DNA of 29,530 nucleotides from positions 1-29,530 of the forward strand of contig CAZEAN010000074.1 in NCBI GenBank assembly GCA_964510225.1, in the 5' to 3' direction. Below the pieces are notes generated by a model, which saw only the letters and a list, made by a program, of their open reading frames with translations, did not search any database and was not told the origin of the DNA. Shown here one piece after another: positions 16,431-23,325 of this stretch (positions are counted from its first letter, which is position 1; each line of letters opens with the position of its first letter). This DNA is from CAZEAN01 sp964510225. GTDB lineage: Bacteria; Planctomycetota; Planctomycetia; Isosphaerales; Isosphaeraceae. Made by a program: the position numbers and the translations under genes.

Positions 16431-17198
16431 CAAAACGTCTCCATGCGGTGCGACTCGTCGAAGAGCTGTTGGAACGCCAGATTCGGCTGCATCCGCTGGT
16501 GCGGGAGTTTTCCGCTTCCCTAACTCCTGGCGAGGAGACCGCGGCCTTCCGCCAGGACTGTGCTCGCCGCGTCGCCGCTTCCCTCGACATCTTCGCCCAC
16601 ATCGAGAGGGCGGTTCAACGGGACGGTGCCGACGGCTTCCATCATTGTCTCACGATGGCCCTGTCTCACGATGGCCCTGGCCTTTGCATCGGAGTCGGAT
16701 GACGATGAGGGGCCACGGGAGGGCCTCGGTTCGCTGCTCCGTCTCTTCCAACGGGAGAGTCATCAGCTCCAAGACTGGGACGCGACATGCCAACCGAGTG
16801 CGTTTGCCCAGCATGTCTCCTTCCGTGCTCGGACCCTGCGGTTCACGACCCTTGCCGCCGATGCCGAAGAGCGTCTGGTGGCACACGCGAGTCCTTGGTT
16901 CGTTCTGCTCTGGCGAACCCACCGTGAATCTCCCAATCTCGTACGAGTGCTGAGCGGCCATCAGGGTGTGGTGAATTCGGTGGCGTTGAGCCCGGACGGA
17001 CGTCGGCTGGCCACGGGGTCTGATGACAGGACCGTGGCGTTGTGGGATGTCCAGTCGGGAAAACGTCTGGCGACTCTAGCAGTCGACGGTGCGATTGGAA
17101 GCGTGGCCTGGCACCCGCACGGTGATTTCCTCATCGTAGGAGATGCCGGGGGAAATCTGTATTACCTCGAATACCGTGAGCCATCACCCCGAGATTGA
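16415..17198 (+). pseudogene. 3' fragment of an NB-ARC/APAF-like WD40 protein, frameshifted by a 16-bp duplication
   Basis: From ATG 16415 the frame reads LVNDSKRLHAVRLVEELLE and RLHPLVREFSASL, the helical segment that follows the nucleotide-binding part in bacterial NB-ARC/WD40 proteins. At 16646-16677 a 16-base unit is present twice, shifting the frame. After it the continuation is in the frame that ends at 17198 and reads LLRLFQRESHQLQDWD, LLWRTHRESPNLVRVLSGH, then one good WD40 repeat (LSPDGRRLATGSDDRTVALW) and a partial second one. Deleting one unit restores a single open frame, so the duplication looks young. The nucleotide-binding N-terminus and the usual long WD40 array are missing, so the gene was already a fragment. 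Family naming is from motif memory. Confidence 0.65.
16646..16677 (+). repeat. Perfect 16-bp tandem duplication causing a frameshift
   Basis: The unit TGTCTCACGATGGCCC occurs at 16646-16661 and again, identical, at 16662-16677. Sixteen is not a multiple of three, so the second unit throws the WD40-type reading frame out of phase. Confidence 0.95.
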
Positions 17199-17249
17199 GC
17201 GTCAAACGGAGACATCATCCCGATTCACGAGAATAGGCATTCTCGTGCA

Positions 17250-17585
17250 CTAGCGACTCCCCGACTCCGCTGCTGTATCCTGCCACTCTGACTCGTCCAT
17301 GGGCCGAGTTCTCGGCCCGTAAGGGTCACGGTTCCACTCAGAGCCAAGGTCGCGAAGCTCCATCTCCACGCTCTCAAGTTCCTCCCTGAGCCAGGCCCGC
17401 TCGTTGTCGACCTCGGTGAGTCGCTCTTGAAGCATCTCCTCCTGGTCGAGCAACTCATACCGAGTCCGCTCCGCTTCCACTTGAGCGACCATGGCCCTCC
17501 GGTGCTGGACAAACAGGGCAAGGACAAGGGCCAAAATTACGATAACGAGCAATAAGTCACGGGTGCCGAACCGTGGTATTCTCAT
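17250..17585 (-). CDS. Small membrane-anchored coiled-coil protein
   Basis: A 111-residue protein from ATG 17585. Residues 10-26 (DLLLVIVILALVLALFV) are a single membrane helix preceded by MRIPRFGTR, and about 33-80 is a charged heptad-like coiled coil (QVEAERTRYELLDQEEML, REELESVEMELRDLG). The N-terminus should face the cytoplasm. Short 'RFGTRDLLL' type anchors are common in planctomycete proteins of unknown function. The start was set here rather than at 17609 because GGAGAGGGA lies just upstream. That sequence also forms the end of the preceding gene, which stops at 17590, four bases before this start, so the two are an operon. Function unknown. Confidence 0.65.
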   Translation of the reverse strand: MRIPRFGTRDLLLVIVILALVLALFVQHRRAMVAQVEAERTRYELLDQEEMLQERLTEVDNERAWLREELESVEMELRDLGSEWNRDPYGPRTRPMDESEWQDTAAESGSR

Positions 17586-17589
17586 CGGC

Positions 17590-17880
17590 TCATCCCTCTC
17601 CGTTTCCAACAGCCGATAGCTTCAACAACTTCAACAACGAGTCTCTCGCCGCGAGCACGTCCCGACTGTCTCCCACTGAGAGTAGACGTTGCATATGCTC
17701 TCCCACTGACGAATACGTCACCCCTTCGCAGGCACGAATGAGGGGCTCATCATGTTGACTGATGGCATGCTGTCCATGCTGTTGCTCGCGTTCATGCTGA
17801 GAAATCCCTGCAGTTCGGGCCAGGCGATGAAACTCGATTTCATGACGAAAGAGCGAATTGAGTGCTTCGGTGCAAGTCAT
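17590..17880 (-). CDS. Small hypothetical protein, first gene of a two-gene operon
   Basis: A 96-residue soluble protein beginning MTCTEALNSLFRHEIEFHRL, with a His/Gln-rich middle (HEREQQHGQHAISQH) and a predicted helical C-terminus (RDSLLKLLKLSAVG). I recognise no family. It is immediately followed, after four bases, by the membrane-anchored coiled-coil gene, whose ribosome binding site lies within its last codons. No clear ribosome binding site precedes its own ATG. An 8-bp inverted repeat and a TATA-rich palindrome lie in its leader and may control it. Confidence 0.5.
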   Translation of the reverse strand: MTCTEALNSLFRHEIEFHRLARTAGISQHEREQQHGQHAISQHDEPLIRACEGVTYSSVGEHMQRLLSVGDSRDVLAARDSLLKLLKLSAVGNGEG

Positions 17881-17891
17881 GGAGATGGCGT

Positions 17892-17930
17892 CCCTAGGAG
17901 TCGAGGAATCCTAGGGTCTTATACTATAAG
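17892..17930. promoter_or_regulatory. Hairpin plus TATA-rich palindrome in the leader of the small operon
   Basis: CCCTAGGA (17892-17899) and TCCTAGGG (17909-17916) form a perfect 8-bp inverted repeat with a nine-base loop. Directly beyond it, CTTATA-C-TATAAG (17918-17930) is a perfect palindrome that, read on the minus strand, contains a -10-like TATAGT. The pair sits 12 to 50 bases ahead of ATG 17880, so an operator or leader hairpin is plausible. No good -35 box was seen. Confidence 0.35.
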
Positions 17931-18535
17931 TTTGTTCACAGAATGCGAAGTATCCACCGCCTTTACGAGTTCCTTTGCAGAGGAAGAAAATCAGAAGCAC
18001 GCAATGAAGGTTTAAAACTCCTCGACCTCCATGAGAAGTAGTCTGAGTTTCACCTGGTCTGCATCATTGATATTGAGCACGTCCACGGTGGTCCGACCAA
18101 CAGCAGTCTTGCCTGACAAAAAGGAACCGTCCCAGGTGAAATGAGAACTCCACCTCGACCGCACGGCTAAGCAGAACAACTGATGCGTTTAGAGTGGGGC
18201 GTTGGCGGCGTGACGCTTTGCTTCCAAGAACTGAGAAAACTACAAGTCCCACTTGCCAATCATGTGTTCGTACCTTGCGGACGAGACTCACAAGCCGATG
18301 GCGTAGCCGCCGAAGAGTTAGAGTTCACTTTCGAACATGCCCAAGCCGACTTCGTGGGTGTTCTGGAAGTTGAAACGCCGCTGGCTGACAATCGTCCGCC
18401 GCCAGACGCAGGATTGTGATGCACAAGTGCGGCCACTAGACTGGTGGCGCAATCAGGCTCCCTTTCGCTTTTCCCACCTCCCTCCGGTGTCATCAGGATT
18501 CGCACGCAATCCCCCGACCACAGAGAGTTCGTTTC
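17931..18535. other. Gap without a recognised gene
   Basis: About 600 bases with no convincing gene. On the minus strand, between about 18010 and 18420, short stretches look coding-like in one frame (for example FSQFLEAKRHAANAPL and GRTTVDVLNINDADQVKLRL) but are interrupted by several stop codons, so this may be an eroded gene that I cannot identify. The right end should contain the promoter of the ceramidase-like gene. Confidence 0.35.
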
Positions 18536-19912
18536 ATGAATGCATTGATCAACTCACGGCACATTCAGTTTCTCACATGGTTGTGCGTCGTTTTCCTATG
18601 CTTTCTCCCTGCCTCGCTCAGGGCAGATACTTGGAAGGCGGGGACTGCACGGGTCGACATCACCCCACAGGAGCCGATCTGGATGGCTGGCTACGGTGGT
18701 CGCAACAAACCGAGTGAAGGGAAGATTCATTCTCTCTGGGCGAAAGCTATTGCCCTCGAAGACGCCGCAGGCAATCGCGCAGTCATCATCGGCACCGACA
18801 CACTCGGTATGACCAGGTCGATTTACGGAACGATCAAGGAACGCCTGAAGTCATCACACAAGCTCGCAGACGACCAGATCATGATTAACGCCTCGCACAC
18901 TCATACCGGTCCGGTGTTGCGCGGCGGTCTTTACGATATCTATCCGCTGACCGAATCGCACCTTCAGGTGATCAACGCGTACTCGGCCAGGCTTGAAGAC
19001 CAGATCTGCACAATCGTGGCAGAAGCTTTCGAGAAACTGGAACCGGTCGAACTCCGACATGGCATCGGCATTTCCCGTTTCGGTGCGAACCGCCGCGAGA
19101 ATCGCCCCGAGGGGCTGGTTCCCGAGCTTCGCCTCGCGAACACTCTGAAGGGTCCGGTCGATCACGATGTGCCTGTGCTTGCCGCGTACAGCGGGACCGA
19201 ACTGAAGGCGGTCGTGTTTGGCTACGCCTGTCACAGCACGGTGCTGCCGATCTACCAATTTACCGGCGACTATTCCGGCTGGGCGCAAATCGATCTCGAG
19301 AAAGCCCACCCAGGTGCGACTGCAGTTTTCAGCGCCGGCTGCGGCGGTGACATCAATCCTCTTCCACGCCGCGAAATCCGCTACGCCGAGCAATACGGTC
19401 ACATGCTTGCCGCTGCGGTCGAGGAAACGTTGATGCAGAAGACCGAGGTGCTCGCGGCGACGCTGACCACAAAACTAAAAACGGTTCATCTGGAAATAGA
19501 CTCACTTCCTTCAGACCAGGAACTGGCAACCCTCGCTGGCAATACGAACAACTATCGTGGCCGTTGGGCGGCGCGCATGATCAAACTCAAGTCCGCTGGC
19601 AAGCTCGACACGACTTATCCGTATCCACTGCAGGCATGGCGTCTCGGGGATCTGCTCTGGATCACGATGGGCGGCGAAGTCGTTGTCGACTTTTCCATCA
19701 AGTTCAAGAAGCAATACGGTGCGAAGACCTGGGTGACGGCGTATTGCAACGACGTGATGGCCTACATCCCTTCACTGCGTGTGTTGGAGGAAGGCGGTTA
19801 CGAAGGCCGCACATCGATGGCGGTTTACGGTATCACCGGTGACCGCTGGAAACCGAACGTCGAGGATCTGGTTACGGAAGGTGTGGAAGAACTGGTGGAA
19901 CAGGTCCGTTAG
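18536..19912 (+). CDS. Neutral/alkaline ceramidase-like secreted hydrolase
   Basis: A 458-residue secreted protein related to the N-terminal catalytic domain of neutral/alkaline (non-lysosomal) ceramidases, which hydrolyse the amide bond of ceramide. The signal peptide is residues 1-30 (ending SLRADTW). The domain starts GTARVDITPQEPIWMAGYGG. Zinc-ligand regions are visible as NASHTHTGP (H121, H123) and GYACHSTVLP (H233). AGCGGDINP corresponds to the segment carrying the catalytic serine in ceramidases, but here an Ile replaces that Ser, so the true substrate may differ. The C-terminal immunoglobulin-like domain of full ceramidases is absent, as is usual for the short bacterial relatives. A truncated paralogue starts 400 bases downstream. 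Confidence 0.85.
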   Translation: MNALINSRHIQFLTWLCVVFLCFLPASLRADTWKAGTARVDITPQEPIWMAGYGGRNKPSEGKIHSLWAKAIALEDAAGNRAVIIGTDTLGMTRSIYGTIKERLKSSHKLADDQIMINASHTHTGPVLRGGLYDIYPLTESHLQVINAYSARLEDQICTIVAEAFEKLEPVELRHGIGISRFGANRRENRPEGLVPELRLANTLKGPVDHDVPVLAAYSGTELKAVVFGYACHSTVLPIYQFTGDYSGWAQIDLEKAHPGATAVFSAGCGGDINPLPRREIRYAEQYGHMLAAAVEETLMQKTEVLAATLTTKLKTVHLEIDSLPSDQELATLAGNTNNYRGRWAARMIKLKSAGKLDTTYPYPLQAWRLGDLLWITMGGEVVVDFSIKFKKQYGAKTWVTAYCNDVMAYIPSLRVLEEGGYEGRTSMAVYGITGDRWKPNVEDLVTEGVEELVEQVR

Positions 19913-20313
19913 CCCAAGCGACTTTTTTCATTGGTCACCGCCGAGTCGTGCTGGTCTCGGAGCTATCTATTCGAAGCCGATTCATTCGGGGTTACTGACT
20001 TGGTCGAATGCTATGCCGCTTCTCGATTTCTTGCCGTAGAAAAACTTGTCGGATCTGAGCGCGTGCATTTCCTTCTTCGACAAGGGACTTTTCCGCAGCG
20101 ACGGCGAGAGTCGCAGACGTTTGAAATAACAATCCGCACAAGAGAGGAAGCAGGAAGCGACGCGATCACTTTGAGTTCTTCATCCTCGTTCCTTATCGGT
20201 TTTGGTGACAGAGGTGTTGCTTCTTGGCAAGCCTTACAACTTTATTTTCGCGCCGCCTCGTTTCAAGACTAGGCAGTGAGACTTCAGGATTGAAACACAC
20301 AAAGGATAAAGAT
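19913..20313. other. Spacer between the two ceramidase-like genes, no gene seen
   Basis: Open frames exist here but start mid-way and show no motif, signal or ribosome binding site. I see neither a terminator nor a promoter pair I would defend. Confidence 0.4.
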
Positions 20314-20453
20314 ATGCGTCAATTCTTTCTTATTATCACATTCGCAGTTTCTGCATTGACCAACGTCACGTTCGCACAGCAGCCGCAACGCTTGCGGGCT
20401 GGAGCCGCGGCCGTTGACATCACGCCGAAAGAATTTCCGCTGAACATGCCGGG
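20314..20453 (+). pseudogene. 5' end of a second ceramidase-like gene, truncated by an ISKra4-type element
   Basis: ATG 20314 follows AAAGGA with good spacing. It opens a signal peptide (MRQFFLIITFAVSALTN to TFAQ) and the first strand of the ceramidase-like domain, RAGAAAVDITPKEFPLNMPG, closely matching the start of the intact gene upstream. At 20454 the sequence passes directly into the terminal inverted repeat of the mobile element and the reading frame continues as antisense transposase to 20760. The rest of the gene is not found beyond the element at 21004, so insertion was accompanied or followed by loss of the 3' part. Confidence 0.8.
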
Positions 20454-20469
20454 GGGTGCGACCTCGGAA
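20454..20469. repeat. Terminal inverted repeat, left
   Basis: GGGTGCGACCTCGGAA, the same sequence (reverse-complemented) that ends the copy at 314-329. Confidence 0.85.
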
Positions 20470-20607
20470 CGATGTGGCTCACTTCATTTCAAGCCACCAA
20501 CGGGAAGCCTTCCCCACGGAGACGATTCCAGTATTGATCCCAGCGACCCGAAGTGTACGACAACCAACGAAGGACCAATACCGTCTCTGCACCACGATCC
20601 TTCCATT

Positions 20608-20985
20608 TCATCCGTCACGGTCGAGTGGGCAGAAGGTCTTGCCCCCCTTGGAGGACTGGTAGACATGTCGGTCGATGGTGGCGACACCGTAAGGTGTCTG
20701 ATACTGCTTGGTGAGCTTGCCCTTGGTGGTGAGTTTGGTTTCCCCCTTGATGATGGGTGATCCGTCGGTGTCGCATCGTTGCAAGGTTTCGGTGGTGGCC
20801 GCGACGCCGGCTTGGTTGAGTGCTTGTTGGATGAGTTCTTCAGCGTCGAGCATGGCGTCGGCGTCGGGGATTTCGATCTGGAGGGTGAATCCGTGTTCGG
20901 AGCGTTGGACGATCTGTGCGTTCCTGGTTGGGCCTCCTGGGTTGCGGAGCCCCAGGATAATCGTCAGAATCGAACGAGGATACAT
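20608..20985 (-). pseudogene. ISKra4-family transposase, N-terminal part only
   Basis: A 125-codon frame containing LQIEIPDADAMLDAEELIQQ, LQRCDTDGSPI, TKQYQTPYGVATIDRHVYQS and GGKTFCPLDRDG. 'YQTPYG....RHVYQSS.GGKTFCPL' is the conserved N-terminal block of ISKra4 transposases, preceding the DDE catalytic domain. The frame ends at the internal-deletion junction just after FCPLDRD, so no catalytic residues remain. Confidence 0.85.
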
Positions 20986-20987
20986 CC

Positions 20988-21003
20988 TTCCGAGGTCACA
21001 CCC
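20988..21003. repeat. Terminal inverted repeat, right
   Basis: TTCCGAGGTCACACCC, complementary to the left repeat with one mismatch (A for G). Confidence 0.85.
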
Positions 21004-21199
21004 GTTGTAACACCCTCGGGTATTTGTGGAGCCCGAGGGGGATTACGTTGTTGTGCCATCGATGGGGAGGCGGGCACAACTAAGAGAACTGAAACCAAAG
21101 AGTCGCTGATTGGGATCATGGCTGCCTTAAGATAGTGGACGAGTCTGTGGCTGCAACTGAGTCCAGCAAGGTGATTGCTGAGTGGCTCGGTTATTCTGA

Positions 21200-21517
21200 T
21201 CAACTAAGGTGCTTCTTGAAGAATGCGACCGTCCGTTCCCAGGCCAGGTCTGCAGCTTCTTGGTCGAACCGTGGTGTGGTGTCGTTGTGGAAGCCGTGAT
21301 TCACACCAGGATAGATGTAGGCTTCATAGTCTTTTTCAAATGCTTGCAAGGCATTTTCGAAGGCGGGCCATCCAGCGTTGATTCGACCATCTAGCTCGGC
21401 GTAGTGGATCAGGAGCGGGGCCTTGATCTTGTCGACATCCTCCGTGGCCGGTTGGCGGCCGTAGAATGCTACTGCAGCGGTGATCGTCTCTGGGATCCTG
21501 ACCGCCAGTGTGAAGAC
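21200..21517 (-). pseudogene. 3' fragment of a dienelactone hydrolase gene
   Basis: About 105 codons ending at TGA 21200 encode the C-terminal part of a dienelactone hydrolase (carboxymethylenebutenolidase-like alpha/beta hydrolase): AAVAFYGRQPATEDVDKIKA, PLLIHYAELDGRIN with the catalytic Asp, and YIYPGVNHGFHNDT with the catalytic His. The nucleophile-containing N-terminal two thirds are absent; upstream of about 21520 the frame runs into unrelated sequence. The remaining codons are intact, suggesting recent truncation. Its cut end lies only 110 bases from the next gene. Confidence 0.8.
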
Positions 21518-21628
21518 CTGAGAAAAAACTTGACACGAGCTTCATTGAGCCTGAACATGTAGGTGCTTTCGTGAATTATGAGAGATCGGTCTTAACGTAC
21601 TTCGAAGAACAACAGAGGACAATTCGCA

Positions 21629-22051
21629 ATGAAGACCAAACTGGTCGGTCTTTTCATCTTCGTGGGGTCGCTGATTCTAGTGCTCTCTCCCTTGCCCGGA
21701 CTCGCTAGAGTAGGAGCCGACAACCATAATCTCGAAATTGATGACCCCCCAGTGTCATTTCGCGTTCGAACCAACACATACAGTATCGAATACTACGGAC
21801 CTCAGAAACCACTGCAGTTAGTTCCTGGAATCTTGAGAGAACTGGAGAAGTTTCCTGAAGCTTTCCAGTTCGGCAGTAGCGAAACCTCTCCTGAGCGGGC
21901 TCGTGGAGGGAGGGAATCCGAATTGCCTCGAGTGGACCTTAGAATCGATACGAATAGAGGAGCATCGCTTGAGTACGAAGGGCCTGCGGATTCTCTCAAA
22001 GAGCTTCCCGAGTTTCTCGCCGAACTGAGGGAGTCCTCGGAAGGGGACTGA
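21629..22051 (+). CDS. Secreted small protein with an internal duplicated motif
   Basis: A 140-residue exported protein. Residues 1-27 are a signal peptide (MKTKLVGLFIFVGSLILVLS to GLAR). The mature part contains two copies of one motif: residues 44-72 (FRVRTNTYSIEYYGP then L..VPGILREL) and 104-133 (LRIDTNRGASLEYEGP then L.ELPEFLAEL), joined by a Ser/Glu/Arg-rich linker. Each copy suggests two beta strands and a helix. I recognise no family. GAGG precedes the ATG by about ten bases. A strong hairpin at 22206-22241 probably ends its transcript. Confidence 0.65.
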   Translation: MKTKLVGLFIFVGSLILVLSPLPGLARVGADNHNLEIDDPPVSFRVRTNTYSIEYYGPQKPLQLVPGILRELEKFPEAFQFGSSETSPERARGGRESELPRVDLRIDTNRGASLEYEGPADSLKELPEFLAELRESSEGD

Positions 22052-22205
22052 CGTTCCGAAGGGTCTGAGTAGTGATCAACTACCTTCTCAGATTATGGCC
22101 ACATCAGAGGTCTAGGTAAAACAGCTAGCCTAAGGCGGGCTTGAGGAGTTGAACCATCAATCAACCGGTGACTCAATTCCTACCTCCAAACGATGCCGAG
22201 CAGTT

Positions 22206-22241
22206 TGGGCCAGAGTGATCCAGATGATCCACTCTGGCCCA
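22206..22241. terminator. Strong hairpin between convergent genes, probable bidirectional terminator
   Basis: TGGGCCAGAGTG (22206-22217) and CACTCTGGCCCA (22230-22241) form a perfect 12-bp stem that can be extended by GATC pairing inside the loop. It lies between the ends of the plus-strand secreted-protein gene and the minus-strand lipoprotein gene. There is no U-run after it, so the mechanism is inferred from position and strength. Confidence 0.6.
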
Positions 22242-22323
22242 GTTCGATTATGATCCTACACAGAGCAGAATTTCTTAAACTTAGGGTACTACCACAGGAA
22301 CGGGCGACCTCAAATTGTCTGTA

Positions 22324-23265
22324 TTAGGGAAGTCCCAAGCCAAGCCGATTCAAAGGCCGCTGCAATCGGGCACTTCCAGGGTGCCCGTTTAACGTGGAAG
22401 AGAGGTTGATGAGCCTCTTGCTCAGGGTGTCTGTTAGGTTCGGTAGATCGTCGAATCCAGCTCCCTTAAAAAGATCAGTCTGACGAGAAGGGGCAGTTAC
22501 AACCGATCCTTCATGGAGGACTATGTTTTTGTATAAACCCTTGGAATTCGGTAAGGCGAAGATGTGAGTGTTGCCGAGGAGTCCCTGATTCTCGGCGACA
22601 CGTCGGATGACGAGGACCAGAGGTTCAGTACCCACGACGCTCTCGAATTTGACCTGGATCGGACCAGAGACAGCGAGACTTCCGTCTCCGTCTCGTTGCT
22701 GCTCAGCAGATTCTGGAATTGCCTCTTCGCCTGATTGTTCATGAGGAGGGGGAGGATCTACTAATAGGCGTTGTCCCCCGCCACCGTTAATTGGGGAGTT
22801 TTGGGAGAGTTCCAGTCCGAGAGGTGTGGACTGCCAGGGCACCACACGAATTGCATCGCCGTCGTCCACACCAGTGAGGCTAATAGGTGTGCCTTCGAGC
22901 ATCAAGAGTGGGTAATAGTAAGTGATCCCTAGAGGATTCCGTCGCCGAGCGGGCTTCCAGGCGACTAAGATATCTCGAGGATCGATGGTTTGACTGGGAT
23001 CATCGACATGGAATCCTCCGACAGCTTGCACCGCTTCGGAGAGAGTTAGACCTTGATCGGTTAACGTGATTGGACCGGGAGTAAGTACTAGGCCCCCGAC
23101 CAACACGGTCCCGGGTACAGGGGGTGACATGTGTTTCTTGCGATGCTCAGTGATCCTTCCTGGCCCGACCAGGTCGGGGACGAATCCCGTGCAACCCACA
23201 AGTGAGGAAAGAAGCACGAGGGCCCCCCAAGATCGCGGGGAGAAGACAGAGTCCTTTATCTTCAT
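22324..23265 (-). CDS. Lipoprotein with an SLBB-like beta-grasp segment
   Basis: A 313-residue lipoprotein: signal peptide with lipobox SLVGC, lipidated Cys at residue 25. Residues about 50-148 (VPGTVLVGGLVLTPGPITL, LTLSEAVQAVGG, YYYPLLMLEG, GDAIRVVPW) resemble the SLBB soluble-ligand-binding fold of polysaccharide export proteins, where 'V.V.G.V..PG......TL..A...AGG' and 'GD.I.V' are typical. This is followed by a Pro/Gly/Glu-rich linker (about 165-195) and a C-terminal domain I do not recognise. No transport or export partner is nearby. Its lipobox is the same as that of the next gene upstream, in the same orientation 60 bases away, so the two may form an operon. Confidence 0.7.
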   Translation of the reverse strand: MKIKDSVFSPRSWGALVLLSSLVGCTGFVPDLVGPGRITEHRKKHMSPPVPGTVLVGGLVLTPGPITLTDQGLTLSEAVQAVGGFHVDDPSQTIDPRDILVAWKPARRRNPLGITYYYPLLMLEGTPISLTGVDDGDAIRVVPWQSTPLGLELSQNSPINGGGGQRLLVDPPPPHEQSGEEAIPESAEQQRDGDGSLAVSGPIQVKFESVVGTEPLVLVIRRVAENQGLLGNTHIFALPNSKGLYKNIVLHEGSVVTAPSRQTDLFKGAGFDDLPNLTDTLSKRLINLSSTLNGHPGSARLQRPLNRLGLGLP

Positions 23266-23325
23266 TCAAACCTCCCGTTCATTACCTTGAGGGGACCGCT
23301 TCACTCTAGCGGCTCGTTTCAAGAC

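Larger units (their letters stand above)
20454..21003 (-). mobile_element. ISKra4-derived element, internally deleted, 550 bp
   Basis: Bounded by 16-bp terminal inverted repeats, GGGTGCGACCTCGGAA at 20454-20469 and TTCCGAGGTCACACCC at 20988-21003, matching at 15 of 16 positions. On the minus strand it encodes the N-terminal part of an ISKra4-family transposase, then jumps to the C-terminal end (MKWKDRGAETVLVLRWL to GEGFPLVA), so the DDE core has been deleted and the element cannot move by itself. No target-site duplication is evident in the flanks, in line with loss of the neighbouring gene's 3' end. A second, still shorter copy in the opposite orientation lies at 1-329. Confidence 0.85.

Noticed and set aside
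16414..16953. Plus-strand frame of 179 codons over the WD40-type fragment
   Set aside because: Pro/Arg/Ser-rich out-of-frame reading; the neighbouring frames carry the recognisable LHPLVREF and WD40 motifs.
19931..20272. Plus-strand frame of 113 codons between the ceramidase-like genes
   Set aside because: Starts inside the end region of the upstream gene's spacer, has no ribosome binding site and is Ser/Arg-rich without a motif.
20454..20760. C-terminal 100 codons of the plus-strand frame starting at 20314
   Set aside because: This is the antisense of the ISKra4-type transposase fragment read through from the truncated ceramidase-like gene.
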